A stretch of DNA of 64,000 nucleotides from Corylus avellana (GCF_901000735.1 NC_081550.1:11434571-11498570); one strand, 5' to 3'; shown: positions 20,820 through 34,020, counted from the stretch's first letter. Program-made: numbers and translations. Notes: generated by a model not told the origin, from the letters alone.

Positions 20820-23800
20820 TTACTCAAACAAATGGGGGTATTTGTTACGCATGCTTTCTTCCAGTTCCCATGAAGCTTCCTCTATTGAGTGATTGTTCCA
20901 TAAAACTTTCACTACTAATATACTTTTGTTTCTAAGGACTTGATCCTTTCTATCGAGTATTCTTGTCGGTGTCTCCTCGTAAGTCATGTTGGGTCGGATT
21001 TGAAGGGGCTCGCTTTCTAAAACATGTATTGCATCCGGAACATATTTCCTCAACATTGATATATGAAATACGTCACGAATCTCACTTAAGTTCGGGGGTA
21101 ATGCCAAACGATAAGCTACTGCCCCAACTTTCTCAAGAATTTCAAAAGGACCAACGAACATGGGACTCAACTTCCCTTTTCTCCCGAATCTCATTACTCC
21201 TTTCATAGGAGCAACCTTGAGGAAGACCATTGTGCCGACTTCAAATTCTAGCTCTCATCGTCTCGCGTGAACATAACTCTTTTGTCGACTTTGAGCTGCT
21301 GCTAATTTCTGCTTTATTACCATTATCTTCTCACACGTATCTTGGATGAATTCTAGCCCAAGTAGTTTCTGCCCTCCTACCTCGTCCCAATATAGCGGCG
21401 ACCTACACTTTCTCCAGTACAAGGCTTCATAAGGTGCCATAGCGATGCTCTCATGATAACTATTGTTGTAGGCGAATTCTATCAACGAAAGATATTGGAT
21501 CCAGCTCCCTTTAAAATCAATAACACACAATCGTAGCACGTCTTCCAAGGTTTGAATTGTTCGTTCCATCTGCCCGTTGGTTTGAGGATGAAATGTCATG
21601 CTGAAAGTTAGTCTAGTACCCATCGCCTCTTATAAACTCTGCCAAAATCTTAAGGTAAATCTTGGATCTTGATCCGACACAATGGATACAAGAACTCCAT
21701 GTAGTCGTACGATCTCCTTGACGTAAAGTTCTGCGAGCCGATCCATACTGTAATTTATCTTGATAGGTAGAAAGTGTGCAATCTTAGTTAGTCGATCAAC
21801 AATGACCCAAACGGCATCTTGACCACTTTGAGCCTTGGGAAAATCAGACACAAAGTCCATCGAAATACATTCCCATTTCCATTTAGGAGTAGGGAGAGGT
21901 TGTAAAGGCCCTGGAGGTCTTTGATGTTCTGCCTTAACTTGTTGACATGTCAGGCATCATTCCACATATTGCGCGATATCCTTCTTCATTCCATTCCACC
22001 AATAGCTTTTGCGTAAATCTCGATACATCTTCGTGCTTCCCGGATGGACTATATATAAGGATTGATGGGCTTCTGACAAGATGACTTTCTTAAGTTCTGC
22101 ATTATTGGGAACGCACACTCGATCACGAAATTTTAACACTCCATCCTTGGAGATTTGGAAATTTGGTTGTAGCCCCTTCTCCACTCCTTCACGAATTATA
22201 GTTGACTCGCTATCTGAAAGCTGTGCTGTCTTGATTTGTTCTAATAAGGTTGACTCCAGGGTTAGGCTGCCCATGCAAGATTGAATCATATGTATCTCTA
22301 CTTTGTCCAGGTCAAGGAGTAACTTCTTATGTATCGTGAACATGACCGATAATGTTTCCTCCGTGGTTCTTCTGCTAAGAGCATCAACAACTACATTCGC
22401 CTTTCCATGGTGGTAGTTGATCATATAGTTGTGGTCGCTTAGTAGTTCCAACCAGCGCCTTTGTTGAATGTTGAGTTCCTTTTGGGCTCAGAAATACTTC
22501 AGGCTCTTGTCATCTGTGAAGATTTCGCAATGCTCTCCAAACAGGTAATGCCGCTATATCTTTAAAGTGAAGATTACTGCGGCCAACTCGAGATTATGAG
22601 TTGGATAATTGCATTCGTAGATCTTCAATTGTCTTGAGGCATAACCTTCCCTTGTTGCATCAACACGCAACCCAAGCCATTAAGAGAGGCGTCGCTATAA
22701 ATCACATATCTGCCAGTCCCTGATGGAAGAGTGAGAACTGGTGCGGTGACTAGCCGTCACTTCAGCTCTTAGAAACTTCGCTCGCAACCCCCCGTCCATT
22801 GGAATTTTTCATTCTTCCTTGTTAATCTAGTTAATGGTACCGCCAACTTAGAAAATCCTTTTACAAACTTCCTGTAGTAGCCAGCAAGTCCTAAGAAACT
22901 TCGTACTTCATGGGCATTTGACGGCTGTACCCAATTGACTATCGCCTTCACTCTACTTGGATTCATTGCTATTTCATCCTTGGTGACAACATGTCCCAAG
23001 AAAGCCGTATTGTCTAACCAAAATTCACACTTTTTGAACTTCACATAAAGTTGTTGCTTCCTCAAGATGTCCAACACCATTTGCAAGTGCTCTTCGTGTT
23101 CCTCCCGAGTCTTTGAATAAATTAAGATGTCGTCGATAAATACTACCATACATCGGTCAACAAGTTCTTGAAATACTCGATTCATCACGTCCATAAATGC
23201 AGATGGAGCGTTAGTTAAACCGAAAAATATTACTAAGAATTCGTAATGTCCGTACCTTGTCCGAAATGCTGACTTTTGCACGTCCTCCTCATGAATTTTG
23301 AGTTGATGATAACCGAAACGAAGGTCAATCTTAGAGAATACTTGCGACCCTTGGAGTTGATCGAAGAGATCATCAATCCTTGGGAGCGGGTATTTATTCT
23401 TGATTGTAACCTTATGTAATTCTCTATAGTCAATACATAATCTCATAGATCCATCCTTCTTTTTCACAAACAGAACAGGTGCTCCCCACGGTGATACACT
23501 CGGACGAATAAAACCTTTGTCGAGTAGTTCCTGTAGTTGATCCTTGAGCTCCGCGAGTTCTCGTAGCGCCATCCGATAAGGAGCCTTGGATATGGGTGCG
23601 GTGCCTGGATGAAGGTCCATAGTGAATTCGATTTCCCTATTAGGAGGCATTCCCAGCAATTCATCCGGGAAAACGTCTAGGAATTCCCGTACAATGAGTA
23701 TCTCTTTGATTTTTGCTTCTGCTTTCTCCTCTATAACGCACGCCAAATATCCTAAACAACCATTCTTGATTAATCGAGTTGCATGCAGTGCGGATATCAA

Positions 23801-25211
23801 CTTAGTCGTGTTGATACTTTGATCTCCATAAAATTTGAACTCTTCTTTGCTCGACGATCTAATATTACCTCCTTGTGGAAACAATCCACGCACGCATGGT
23901 ACATGGATAGCGATTCCATCTCTAAGATCACATCAAACCCGCTCATCTCAAATATTACAAGATTTGCTGGCATGACATGACCTTTAATCAACACAATATA
24001 ACGTCTAACTACTGTGGTACATACGACTGTCTTCCCTACCGGGGTAGCCACTGATAGGCTTACATCTAATGATTCTAGCTTTAGGTTACATGTTTTAGCA
24101 AAGGAGTATGACACAAATGAGTGTGTTGCTCTAGGATCCAAAGGAACGGAAGTTACACCATTAGAAATAAGGAGGGTACCTGCCACCATTTCATTGGACG
24201 CTTATGCATCACCAGGCGTTAGAGCATAAACCTGAGTAGTTGCATGGTTCTTCTGTTCCTCAAGGCGTTTCTGACCACTTGGGTTGTTGGCAGGAGCTTT
24301 GCAATCTCTTAGGATATGTTCAGGTTTCCCACATTTGTAACATACCGGCTGCCCAAACAGACAGTTTCCAGCATGAAGCTTCCCACATTTCTGACATGAT
24401 GCATGTTAACCATTTCCTTGTTGACAGGATTGTTGTGGTGTAAAATTTCTCTGTGGGGTTTGGTGAAATCTCTTCTGGTTGGAATACCCCAAATTTGCAT
24501 TTTGGGTCTGCTCAATTATCACAGCTTTGTTGATGAGGTCTGATAAGCTTCCAATCTGGAGTCCTACCACAAGGTTCATAATGCATGGTTGTAGACCTCT
24601 TTCAAACTTCCTTGCTTCTAGCTCTTCTGTCGACACGAGATAAGGGGCAAATTGTGATAGTTCAATGAATTTGGTAGCATATTGCTCTACCATCATTGAC
24701 CCTTGAACTAGGTCCATAAATTTCTGGGCCCTGGCTTGTCAAACCGTCGGAGGAAAGAATCGTTCATAAAATTCCTTCTTGAATTCTTCCCAAGGAATGG
24801 CACCCTCTTCCTTTAATCCTAACCGGCTTCGTACTTGTGCCTCCTTGGTTTCCCACCACCGATTTGCTTGATCACTTTGGAGGTAAGTAGCATACCTAAC
24901 CATTTTATTATCAGCGCAATCCATCACCTTTAGCAGCTTTTTTGTTTGCAGAAACCAACTTTCTGCAACTTCTGCACCCGTATTTCCTTCAAAGGTAGGG
25001 GTTGCTGCCGACGAAACCTTTCGAACGTGCATCCTTGTTGTCCTTCGCCAGTGCATCCTTTCCCATGTTGGGACTCATCTAGCAGGTTCATGAGCTGAGT
25101 TGCCAACGCTATTATAGGGTTTAACTCATGGTTGATGATAGCATTTTCTCCACTTCCTAAGTCGTTGAAGTCGGTGTTGCTATCCTGGTTATTGTGAGTT
25201 GGGGATGTCAT
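20820..25211 (-). pseudogene. Gypsy-D gag-pol polyprotein, multiply broken
   Basis: Likely start ATG at 25211 (MTSPTHNNQD). Gag at 25056-24406 (WFLQTKKLLKVMDCADNKMV) is stopped by TGA at 24741, between FFPPTV and QARAQKF, where CGA is likely. A zinc knuckle CYKCGKPEHILRDC lies near 24330. The protease active site reads LDPRATHSFVS near 24130 instead of a DSGA-type motif. RT 23893-22769 keeps [11 protein letters not shown]. RNase H is degraded at 22768-22452. Integrase at 22451-21255 has a stop inside its zinc-binding domain (after DIAQYVE). The C-terminal chromodomain is at about 20990-20820 (RILDRKDQVLRNKSI ... EEASWELEESM). Several frameshifts occur. The chromodomain would normally steer integration toward heterochromatin. 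Confidence 0.92.
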
Positions 25212-25380
25212 TTCTTCACAATCGATAATATAATAACCATTAAACAATTTAGACAAGAATCTTGTATTATCTAGTAGTGACTACAACGACTGACCCTACT
25301 TGGCCGGAATGTGCCTTCCCATTAACCCAATTTTTTTTTTTTTTTTTTTTGGGAAATGTCTGCAGAACCTTATAAGCTTT

Positions 25381-25392
25381 GCTCTGATACCA
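25381..25392 (-). promoter_or_regulatory. Primer-binding site of Gypsy-D
   Basis: Minus-strand TGGTATCAGAGC matches the initiator tRNA-Met complement. It lies 4 bases inside the 5' LTR. A T-run (25331-25350 on plus) separates it from gag. Confidence 0.9.
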
Positions 25393-25396
25393 AAAT

Positions 25397-27223
25397 TGTA
25401 ACATCCCCAACCCGTTAAGGCTGAGTTTGCCACTTTTCTTCTTTTACAACAAAAGTTTTTGCAAAGATCTATAAGGTCTTTCAGAGTACTTGATTTTCAA
25501 GGATACGATAAATGTATAAAACATTTTTTAAGAGATTTTATTACAAGTAAAATTAGAAAACATTAAACTTTAGTTGCGGAATATCATATTATTACAATAA
25601 CTAATATGAAAAGACTTTGAAAGTTAATAATTATTCCCGCCCCCATTTCGGCCTCTTATTCCAACGTCCTTTCTACCTGAAAACAAGAAATAAAACTGAA
25701 TGAGCCCAAAGGGGCCCAGCAAGTAAAGTCCACAACCATAAATAGTTTTATTCCTTGTCCTCAGTTTAAAAAAAAAAATATTTTCACAAATATATATACA
25801 ACTAGTCATAATAATATATGTATCTACGGTTGCATCTCCTGTAGCTTATACATAGTATTACATCTAGTAATAAATTATCGTCATAAATCATCGTTATAAA
25901 TCATCATCATAATGCATAATTATAAATCATTATTGTAAATCATCATTGTAAATCATCATAGTATATCATCATTGAAATTATATTATCATTTTCTCATATT
26001 AGGGCCATGTACACTGTTACCCCTGTGTACGAGGGTTGCGGGTCCTTGTGACTATAGCGCTAAATTGTGACCTCAGCCATGCTCGGCTATCAATTAACTC
26101 TTTCTTGGTGCACTCAACGGTCATGTTGATGGAATACCACCTTCTTGCATAGTCTCCTTCTGTGGTTTTGCCTCCATCCGAGTATCAGTATCGAACTTAT
26201 TTCTTTCTTTATCTCTTGGGGCCAAAAATACTCTCCTCCATACATGTGCTCTCATTTCGTAAACATTTATCTCATCTCTTGTACTTTTCTTTGTACTTCT
26301 TTTTATGTATCTTAAGGCAACATGTAGGAGGGTTTATCATCATTCTTCTTTCTTATAATCATCCTCATTTCTCAACTTTCTTTTCTTAAAATGAATTTTT
26401 TTTCAAATATAAACTTGTTGTACTTAGAAAGCGTCTAAAGAAATAGAAACTTTCTAAATAATTCTTTTAGAAATCCTTCATGCGTGCTACATATCTCCAT
26501 GACAGGTAAATAAAATAATCATTTACAGTTTGATACAAGAATGTATATATAGCATGACATAAAGTAATTTTAGAAGGGGTAGTGAATTTACTTACCTCTA
26601 GACTGAAGCTAAAAGTGGTTTGAAGGATCTAGTTGCTCCAATCTGACTAACACTACTAGTATATCTTTTGAAACTAATTTCTCAAGTCCATTCTCTTTCG
26701 TGTTCTTTCTTTCTTGCAGTGCTTTGTCTCGCCCTTTCTCTCTATACTCTAAGTAAACACTCTCAGAAAGAAGAAAAACTGAGTAGAAAGTGGAAGAAGG
26801 AAGAATATATTGAAGAGAAGGGAGAGGAGTGGTGAAATTTGTGAAGGGAAGAGTTCTATTTATAGGAAAAGCCAAATACTATTCTACCTTCCATTTACAA
26901 TTCTACCCTCATTTTATTATTTCACCTACCAACACTATTATACCTACCATTGACTATTCTACATTCCATTTACAATTCTACCCTCATTATACCAATAGTA
27001 TTATACCTACCATTAACTATTCTACCTCCCATTACTATTTTACCTACCAATACAATTATTCTTACCATTTACTATCCTATTATTTCATCAATTACCATTC
27101 TCTAATTATCACTCTCTGTAACACCATAAATTTTCCAAAAATCATTGGCTAAAATGGATATTCAAATAACATCATCATCAAAATAATCTATTTAAATAAC
27201 TTTGAAAATTCGGGGGCACTACA
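25397..27223 (-). repeat. 5' LTR of Gypsy-D (right copy)
   Basis: Plus-strand text starts TGTAACATCCCCAACCC and ends GGGGCACTACA. A minus-strand TATAAATAG is at 26856-26864, placed to transcribe toward gag. It differs from the left copy by scattered substitutions and small indels, including an extra stretch near 26817-26846, so the insertion is not recent. Confidence 0.92.
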
Positions 27224-27228
27224 AGTTT

Positions 27229-29390
27229 ACTGAGAGGGTGTGAAGGGGTGGAGCTAGTTTCCCACTGGAATTCTATTCTCTCTTTCGTTTAAAGCATTTA
27301 AATCATTACTTAGGATGGGTTACTTAGGTTTCTTTTATGTCGAATGTAAATCGTTTGAATTATTTGGAAGAGCGAATGGTTTTGCCACGCTAATGGAATG
27401 GGGAAGGGGACAAATTAGGTCTGTGGAGATGGGTTTCATGCATCTGAATTGGCTCCACAAGTCTATGGAAGAATTAGTTTCGAGCAATATGGAGGTGGGC
27501 ACTTGCCGCAACCATCGAGTTAGGGGATCGGTGTTGTTCCTGTGGATACGTAAGAAAGGATTTAGTAATTTTTTTTAGATTACAGAATTTGATCGTGGTG
27601 GGAGAAGTAGTCGTGTTGTGATTCCAGAGGGAAGGGAGGGGTGTGGATGGAAACAGTGCATCTCACAAGTGGAAAGACTAATTAAGTCCACCGAAAAAGT
27701 GAGCGAACCAAATCAAAAGATGATTCCGAAGGCATTGGGTCAATTGGTTGAGGAAGGGAACTCTTTTGCTGAAGTGGTACAGGGCAAGACCAACATTACT
27801 GTGTCCTCAGATGTTGTGGGTGCTGTCCAGCCGATGTTTTAACTACTGGTGAAGTCAATAGCAGATGGAAAGTCCCTATTGTCGCGGTTGAGTGTAAAAG
27901 CAGCGATCGGGTCTCTAGTTTTTCTATTGCCATGGGTGACAACCAACCGGTACCGGTGATGCCTATTCCGGGAAATGAATCTCTTCCTTTTGATCATTTG
28001 TTGACTAAAAAAGCGAAGCAATCTAGCCTTCCTAAAAAGATTGCCTCTGACATTCACTATAAGGGAAAGGGTATGTGCCACGAGAATTTGGCTCTTGTCA
28101 AAGGCTGCAAGTCACATGGGGGAAGAGAAAAACTAATCTAATCTCTGAAAAAGTTGCAAGTGGAGCTGAGGTCCTGTATTCAGCTTGCCTCAAGTTCTCC
28201 TTGTGTTTGTGGGCTAGAGGTATCTGGGTTGTTGAGTAGCAGAGCTAAGGTTGGGATGACCTAACCCAACTCATACTTGCATAATAAGATAGGCAAGGCC
28301 CAGCCCACTGTCAAGGGCAAAGTCTTGTTGAAGTACAAGAAAAGGAAGGTTGGGCTGCAGACTTGGGACGCTGCCTTGGTTGGTTCGCAAGAAGTCTCAT
28401 CCTCAGCTGGTTGGCTGTCGAAAGGGATTCTTAGGTCCATGCCGGTGTCTACTCAGAGGGTGCTAGAGACACAGTCACCACTAGACACAACCCAACTCTT
28501 GCCTGCGTTAGGTCAACCGTCGCCGAAGCTTGCCCATTCAACGCAGAGGGTACTAGAGTCTCTGTCTCCGATGGTGACTTCCCAGTTCTCACCGACGATA
28601 GCTCTGCCGATGCCGGTGCTTTTCTAGTCTTCGCCGAAGCTTGTCCAGTCTTCAACGGAGGTTGTTGTCAGTCTCGGTTTGCAGCTTGAAGGCTCGGCGA
28701 GAGTCCGGTGTTGGTGGGTTCGGCCGGGAAGGCCTCGATGAAGGGAGGCTTGACTCTGGAGTATCTCCAGGGAGCTGGAGAATAGCTGAATTCTACTAGG
28801 CAAGGAGAACTAAGTGCTGAGGAGGTTGTGGGTCCACCATTGGTGTTGATCAGTAAGGCGGGCTTCTCGTTGGAATGCTCCAGCGGGGACGTCGGAGTAG
28901 CATCATGTGCCGTCGCTAGCCCAGTATTTGTCAAAGATTAGAAAGGCATCGGAAAGGATATTGGGGTTGCTGCCGGCGTCAAGTCAGGTGCTGAAGATTC
29001 TTTTGCCGGTGGTGATGGTGACTAGGAAGGTGGGCTTGTCGTCGGAATGCCCCTTGGAGGCCAGCGTAGGGCCTGGGTTCGTTGTCAAAGGAAAGGCTAC
29101 TATCGTCTATCAAGATTTCTACTAATTCGCCGGAAAGAGCTCAATCTTCGCCGGAGATAGGTTCTCGTTTGAAACCTGGGTTGATTGGAGTGGGTTGTTC
29201 GTCGAAGGCTCCCTTGGGGGAGGCAATTGGTATGGGTTTGTCGTCGATGAGAAGGCTGAGATTGCCTGTGTCTTCGATTCCTATTGAACAGGATGTTGCT
29301 TTGTGTATGCCGGCGATGGAACTCTTTGGGCTTGGAACAGGTATGGATGAGGGGAGTATTTCAAGACAGTTGGGTTGGAGGAAATAGGGT
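27229..29390 (+). pseudogene. LINE ORF1-like region, broken
   Basis: Open pieces at 27315-27578, 27618-27842, 27932-28141, 28277-28627 and 29082-29387 lie in changing frames. The piece VVIPEGREGCGWKQCI followed later by GNSFAEVVQGK resembles the conserved core of plant LINE ORF1 proteins (PEGR...GW and SFAEVV motifs), which bind RNA in the transposition complex. The downstream part is Ser/Pro-rich and unrecognised. The 5' end is separated by Gypsy-D. Multiple stops make it non-functional. Confidence 0.65.
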
Positions 29391-29674
29391 CAGAGAAGGT
29401 TTATTCTAGTTTGGTTGTTGAAAGTTGTCTAGATTTTTGTCCCAAAATTGGCATATCTGATGAGGGGAAAAAATGAGAATTTGGCGGCTTTGCTTACCTC
29501 TATTGAAGCTTCTAGAATGTAGCCTGACTCTGACTTGGGGGGCATTTCTGCCAGTATCCCTGCTCCTAAAGGAAATATGGAGTTAAAGAGATTAGGTTGT
29601 TCCCTTAATTATGACAGGTGCCAGACGGAAATTGTGGAAGGTAGGGGTAGAAGGAGGGGCCGATATGGTGGACT

Positions 29675-32600
29675 ATGAAGCCAAAAATCATTGCATGGAA
29701 TGTGAGAGGGTTGAATGCCCTTTAGAAAAGATTGGGGGTTAAGGGTCTCTTGAAAGAGTGGAAAGCAGATATTGTGTGCTTGATTGAGACTAAGATGGAG
29801 GCTTTTTCCTAAGAGGTGGTTCATAGTTTATGAGGAGGTCAACATGTGGGTTGGATGTATAGGGGGTCTAATGGTTTGTCGAGGGGTATGCTGTTGATGT
29901 GGGATATGAGGGTGGTTGAGAAAAAGGAAGAGTGTGTGGGGCACTTCACTTTGGCTTGTTCTTTTCAAAACGTGGAGGATAACTTTGTTTGGGCATTTGG
30001 GAGGGTGTATGGCCCGAATGATGATGTGGAGAGAAGGGTCCTTTGGGAGGAGTTGGCTGGTTTAATGAATGTGTGGGAGGTCCCTTAGTGTTTTGGTGGG
30101 AATTTAAATATTGTCCGGTTTCCTAGTGAGCGTTCTAGTGACTCTTACTATACTACGACATGATGGATTTCTCGGACTTTATATCTAAAAACAATTTGGT
30201 GGATATTCCGTTGGTGGGGGGTCAATTTACTTGGTTGAATAATCAAGAGAATGAGATTTGGTCTAGATTGACCGGTTTTTACCCTCCTCAAATTGGGAGG
30301 ATCATTACCCGGCTGTGTCACAAAGAAGACTTCAACGTCTACTCTCCAATAATTTCCTTTTGTCACTGGATTGTGGGGCTCCTTGTGGAGGTAACAAGTA
30401 TTTTAAATTTGAGAATATGTGGCTTAAGTCTGAAGGGTTTGTTGACAAGGTCAAGTCTTGGTGGGGGTCTTATTTGTTTGAGGGCTTACTAGCTTTGTTT
30501 TAGCTAATAAGCTGAAATCCCTTAAACTGGATTTGAAAAAGTGGAATGAGGAGGTGTTTGGTGACATTGGGAGGAAAAATTGAGTTGTTGGAAAGAATTC
30601 AGTAGTTGGATGCTTTGGTAGAGTCATGGGGCTTAGTTTAGGAGGAGAATCTTAAAAAGGAGGATATGTCGAAAGAATTGGACAATACCTTGTTGTGTGA
30701 AGAAATTCATTGGCATCAAAAGTTGAGAGCTTTATGGCTGAAGGAGGGGGACCGAAATACTCGATTTTTTCACAAGGTGGCTAATTCTCTTCGCAGGTAT
30801 AATCGTGTGGAAGTGCTTCGTATCAATTGTGTCTTGTCTGACGATCCCACTGAGGTAAAAGATCATATTGTGCAGTTCTATCAAAGCTTATATTCAGAGA
30901 AAAGCACTTGGATACCTAGAATGGATAACCAATCTTTTTTGTCCATTGATGAGGAGGAAAATAATTGGTTAGAAAGAGATTTTGAGGAAAATGAGGTATG
31001 GGAGGTGGTAAAAGGTATGGAGGGTGACAAGGCATCGGGTCCGGATGGCTTCTCCATGGCTTTCTTTCAAGCTTGTTGGGGTGTAGTAAAACATGACGTT
31101 ATGGCTGTTTTCGCTGAATTCTATCAAAGATGTCAGTTGGTGAAGAGCTTGAATGCAACTTTTATCTCCTTGAGTTCGAAAAAGGCGGATACGGTGGAGT
31201 TGAAGGATTTTTAGCCCATTAGCTTGGTGGGAAGGGTGTACAAAATTGTTTCTAAGGTCCTTGCCAATAGGATGAGAACTGTTTTGGGTAAGATCATTTC
31301 CAACTCTCAAAATGCTTTCATCGGTGGTCGTCAAATCTTAGATTCTGTGCTCATTGCAAATGAATGTGTAGATAGTCGTATGAGATCTGGGGTGTCAGGT
31401 GTTCTATGCAAATTGGACTTGGAAAAGGCTTATGACCACATACATTGGGACATTGTTCTGTATTTACTGCATCGTTGCTGTTTCAGTGAGAGAGATGGAG
31501 GGCTTGGATAGAGTGGTGTATTTCGTCGGTAAGATTCTCCATTCTTGTGAATGGTTCTCCGGAAGGTTTCTTTAACGGTTCGAGGGGAATTCGGCAAAGG
31601 GATCCTCTCTCTCTGTTACTTTTTGTGGTTGTTATGGAGGCCCTGAGTAAGATGGTGAATGCGACTGTTGAGTAAGGCCTTTTGACTGGTTTCTCTGTGG
31701 GAGAAAGGGTCCTCTCAAAGTTGGTGGTTTCTCATTCTTTATTCGCTGATAATACTCTGATTTTTTACGACACTTCTCCCAAGCAAATCTGTTATGTGGG
31801 CCTTATCCTTTTATGTTTTGAAGCTGTTTCGGGTTTGAAAGTTAATCTTGGTAAGTCAGTAATTGTGGCTATTGGTGAGGTGGAGAACATTGGGGCTTTA
31901 GCTAATATCATTGGGTGTAGTGTTGCTGCTTTGCCTATGAAGTATTTGGGTTTGCCTCTTGGGGCGTCGTATAAGGATACGGTTATGTGGAATGATGTGA
32001 TTGAACAGACGGAGCATCAGATGGCTGGTTGGAAGAGAATGTATCTTTCTAAGGGAGGCCAATTAACTCTCATTAAGAGTACGTTGTTTAATCTTCCAAT
32101 TTACTTTTTGTCTTTGTTTCCTATTCCTATGAGTGTAGCAAAAAAGACTTGAGAAAGTCCAAAGAAATTTCTTGTGGGGAGGCATTCGGAAGCTGCATAA
32201 GTTTAACCAAGCTCTCTTGGGGAAATGGCTTTCGAGATATGCGAATGAGAGTGAGGCTCTTTGGTACAAGATTATTAAAGCCAAGTATGAAGATCATGAT
32301 GGTGGGTGGTGTACGAAGCAGGGTTCGGGTTCTCATGGTGTGGGTTTATGGAAGCATATCTGACAAGGTTGGATCTTTTTTGTCAAAGGTATTCAGTTTA
32401 AGATGGGGGTGGATTCGAAAGTTCGTTTCTGGCATGACATTTGGTGTGGGGAACAATCTTTGAAGCATGCCTTTCCTTCCCTATTCAGTATTGCTAAATA
32501 CAAAGAAGCTTGGGTGAAGGATAACTTTACTTAGAGGAATGGGGTTGTCAAGTGAAATGTCATCTTTGTGCGGCTCGTCCAGGATTGGAAGATTGATATG

Positions 32601-33175
32601 GTCCTTTCTTTCTTTGATCAGTTATACTCTTATAAGATCTCCCTTGGTATTGTGGATCGCATTCGCTGGTCCTCGTCCAAGAAGGGTAAGTTCGAGGTGA
32701 AGTCGTTCTGTAAGGCCTTGTCCAACTTCGACCATGAGGTGTTTCCTTGGAAGAGTATCTAGAGTACTAAGGTGCCATTGCGAGTGGCTTTTTTCGGGTG
32801 GACTGCGGCCTTCGGCAAATTCTGACTCACGATAATTTGCGTAAGAGGAACATTGTGGTAGTGGAATGGTGTTGTATGTGTAAGAAGAATGGAGAGTCAG
32901 TCGATCATCTTCTTCTTCACTACGAGATTGCAAGTACTCTTTAACATACTATTTTTAGTCGGTTTGGGTAGCTTTGGGTTATACCTTGCAGGGTAAGGGA
33001 CTTGTTTGATTGCTTGTGGACCAGAGGGCGTACTCGAAGTGCGGTTGTGTGGAAGATGATTCCTCTTTGTCTTATGTGGTGTTTATGGAGTGGAAGAAAT
33101 GTTAGATGCTTTGAAAATTCCACTAGGAATTTAGAGGAACTTATTCATTGGTTCCTTTTTACTCTTTACTCTTAG
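29675..33175 (+). pseudogene. LINE ORF2: endonuclease-reverse transcriptase, inactive
   Basis: ATG at 29675 (MKPKIIAWNVRGLNAL) opens an apurinic-endonuclease-like domain: KEWKADIVCLIETKM, GGNLNIVRFPSERS, DIPLVGGQFTWLNNQE. RT begins near 30666 (LRALWLKEGDRNTRFFHKV), then [38 protein letters not shown] and [13 protein letters not shown]. The catalytic box near 31739-31759 reads LFADNTLIF where LINEs have FADD, so one catalytic Asp is Asn. A C-terminal zinc-binding region follows (WCCMCKKNGESVDHLLLHC, near 32865). Many stops and frameshifts occur. Confidence 0.85.
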
Positions 33176-33525
33176 ACTGCCGCTTGATTAGCTCCATTAG
33201 TGATTAGTTTTTCTGACTTTCTTTTTCATTTTTCTCCCTCTTAGGTGCTCTCTCTTTATACTTCCCGTGTAATTAGGTTGTGCCCCTCTGCTTTTTTGTT
33301 TTATATCAACATTACTTATCCCAAAAAAAAAAACCATACCATTGCATTTCCCCCCCCCCCCCCAAATGTTTAACGCTAGTCAGTCCCAACTAAACGCACC
33401 GTTTTGCACATCAGCATATTAATTTTTTATTAATTTAATTTAAAAATTAAATCTAAAAAAAAAAGACAAAAATAAAATAAAATTGATGGGGTGGTCGGAA
33501 AGCCACCCCCAACCCCTGGGTGGCT

Positions 33526-34020
33526 GGAAAGAGAGAGAGAGAGAGCAGAGACAGAGAGAGAGAGTTGGGCGAGAGGCAGAGATAGAGAGAGACAAACGAA
33601 GATGGAGAACTGAGAGAGAGATGAGTATTCAAGGTTTAATTTTTGGGTTTTGTTGGGGTTCTGTTCTTATTGATTTTTGGGTAAAATTTCACTTAAGCTT
33701 GCATTCATTTTTTGGACTATTTTCTTTAAAATTTCTAGACTATTTTGATTTGCTGTTCTTGGCAAAATGAATGCAAGCTTAAGTGAAATTTTACCCATTC
33801 CAATTCTGCCAAGAATAGCAAATCAACAAAACCCAAAAATTAAACCCATTCTTTCCCATATCCTTGTTTCACTCATCCCTCTCCCCTTTCCTTTTTGGTT
33901 CCTGATAAATACGAGACAGAGAGAGAGAGAGAAGAGATAGCGAGAGAGAAAGAGAGATGGGCGAGAGGCAAAGATAGAGAGACAAACGGAGATGGAGAAC
34001 TAAGAGAGAGATGAGGCCGT
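33526..34020. repeat. Duplicated AG-rich block inside the outer TIR element
   Basis: The block gagagagagagcagagacag ... gggcgagaggcagagata ... gacaaacgaagatggagaac (33526-33625) recurs as a close copy at about 33913-34015. The two copies flank the hairpin at 33633-33846. Confidence 0.75.
33633..33846. repeat. Long hairpin with a perfect 33-bp stem core
   Basis: Arm 33679-33711 (gggtaaaatttcacttaagc then ttgcattcatttt) is the exact complement of 33764-33796. The weaker outer stem extends to about 33633 and 33846 (ggtttaatttttgggttttg against its complement). The loop is about 52 bp. It sits in the interior of the outer TIR element, separate from that element's terminal arms. Confidence 0.88.

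Larger units (their letters stand above)
18896..27223 (-). mobile_element. Gypsy-D, complete Tekay/Del-like chromodomain gypsy element
   Basis: Full 8,328-bp minus-strand element with two LTRs (18896-20655 and 25397-27223) and identical 5-bp flanks agttt (18891-18895 and 27224-27228). Between the LTRs lie a polypurine tract, integrase with chromodomain, RNase H, RT, protease, zinc knuckle, gag and a primer site. Order and wording (YNNSYHESIAMAPYEALYWRKC) are typical of the Tekay/Del chromovirus lineage. It is inserted in the 5' part of the LINE. Confidence 0.95.
18827..33332 (+). mobile_element. LINE (plant L1-like), interrupted by Gypsy-D
   Basis: Plus-strand non-LTR element with ORF1-like, endonuclease, reverse transcriptase and zinc-knuckle regions and a terminal A-run at about 33323-33332. 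It sits in the left arm of the outer TIR element. Flanks accatagttgcat (18814-18826) and accataccattgcat (33333-33347) look like an imperfect target duplication, so its 5' end would be near 18827. The left edge is the weakest part of this call. Gypsy-D splits it at 18895/27224. Both ORFs are heavily broken and the RT active site is altered. Confidence 0.75.

Noticed and set aside
33323..33332. A-run as a processed-pseudogene tail
   Set aside because: It follows LINE RT and zinc-knuckle sequence directly, so it is the LINE tail.
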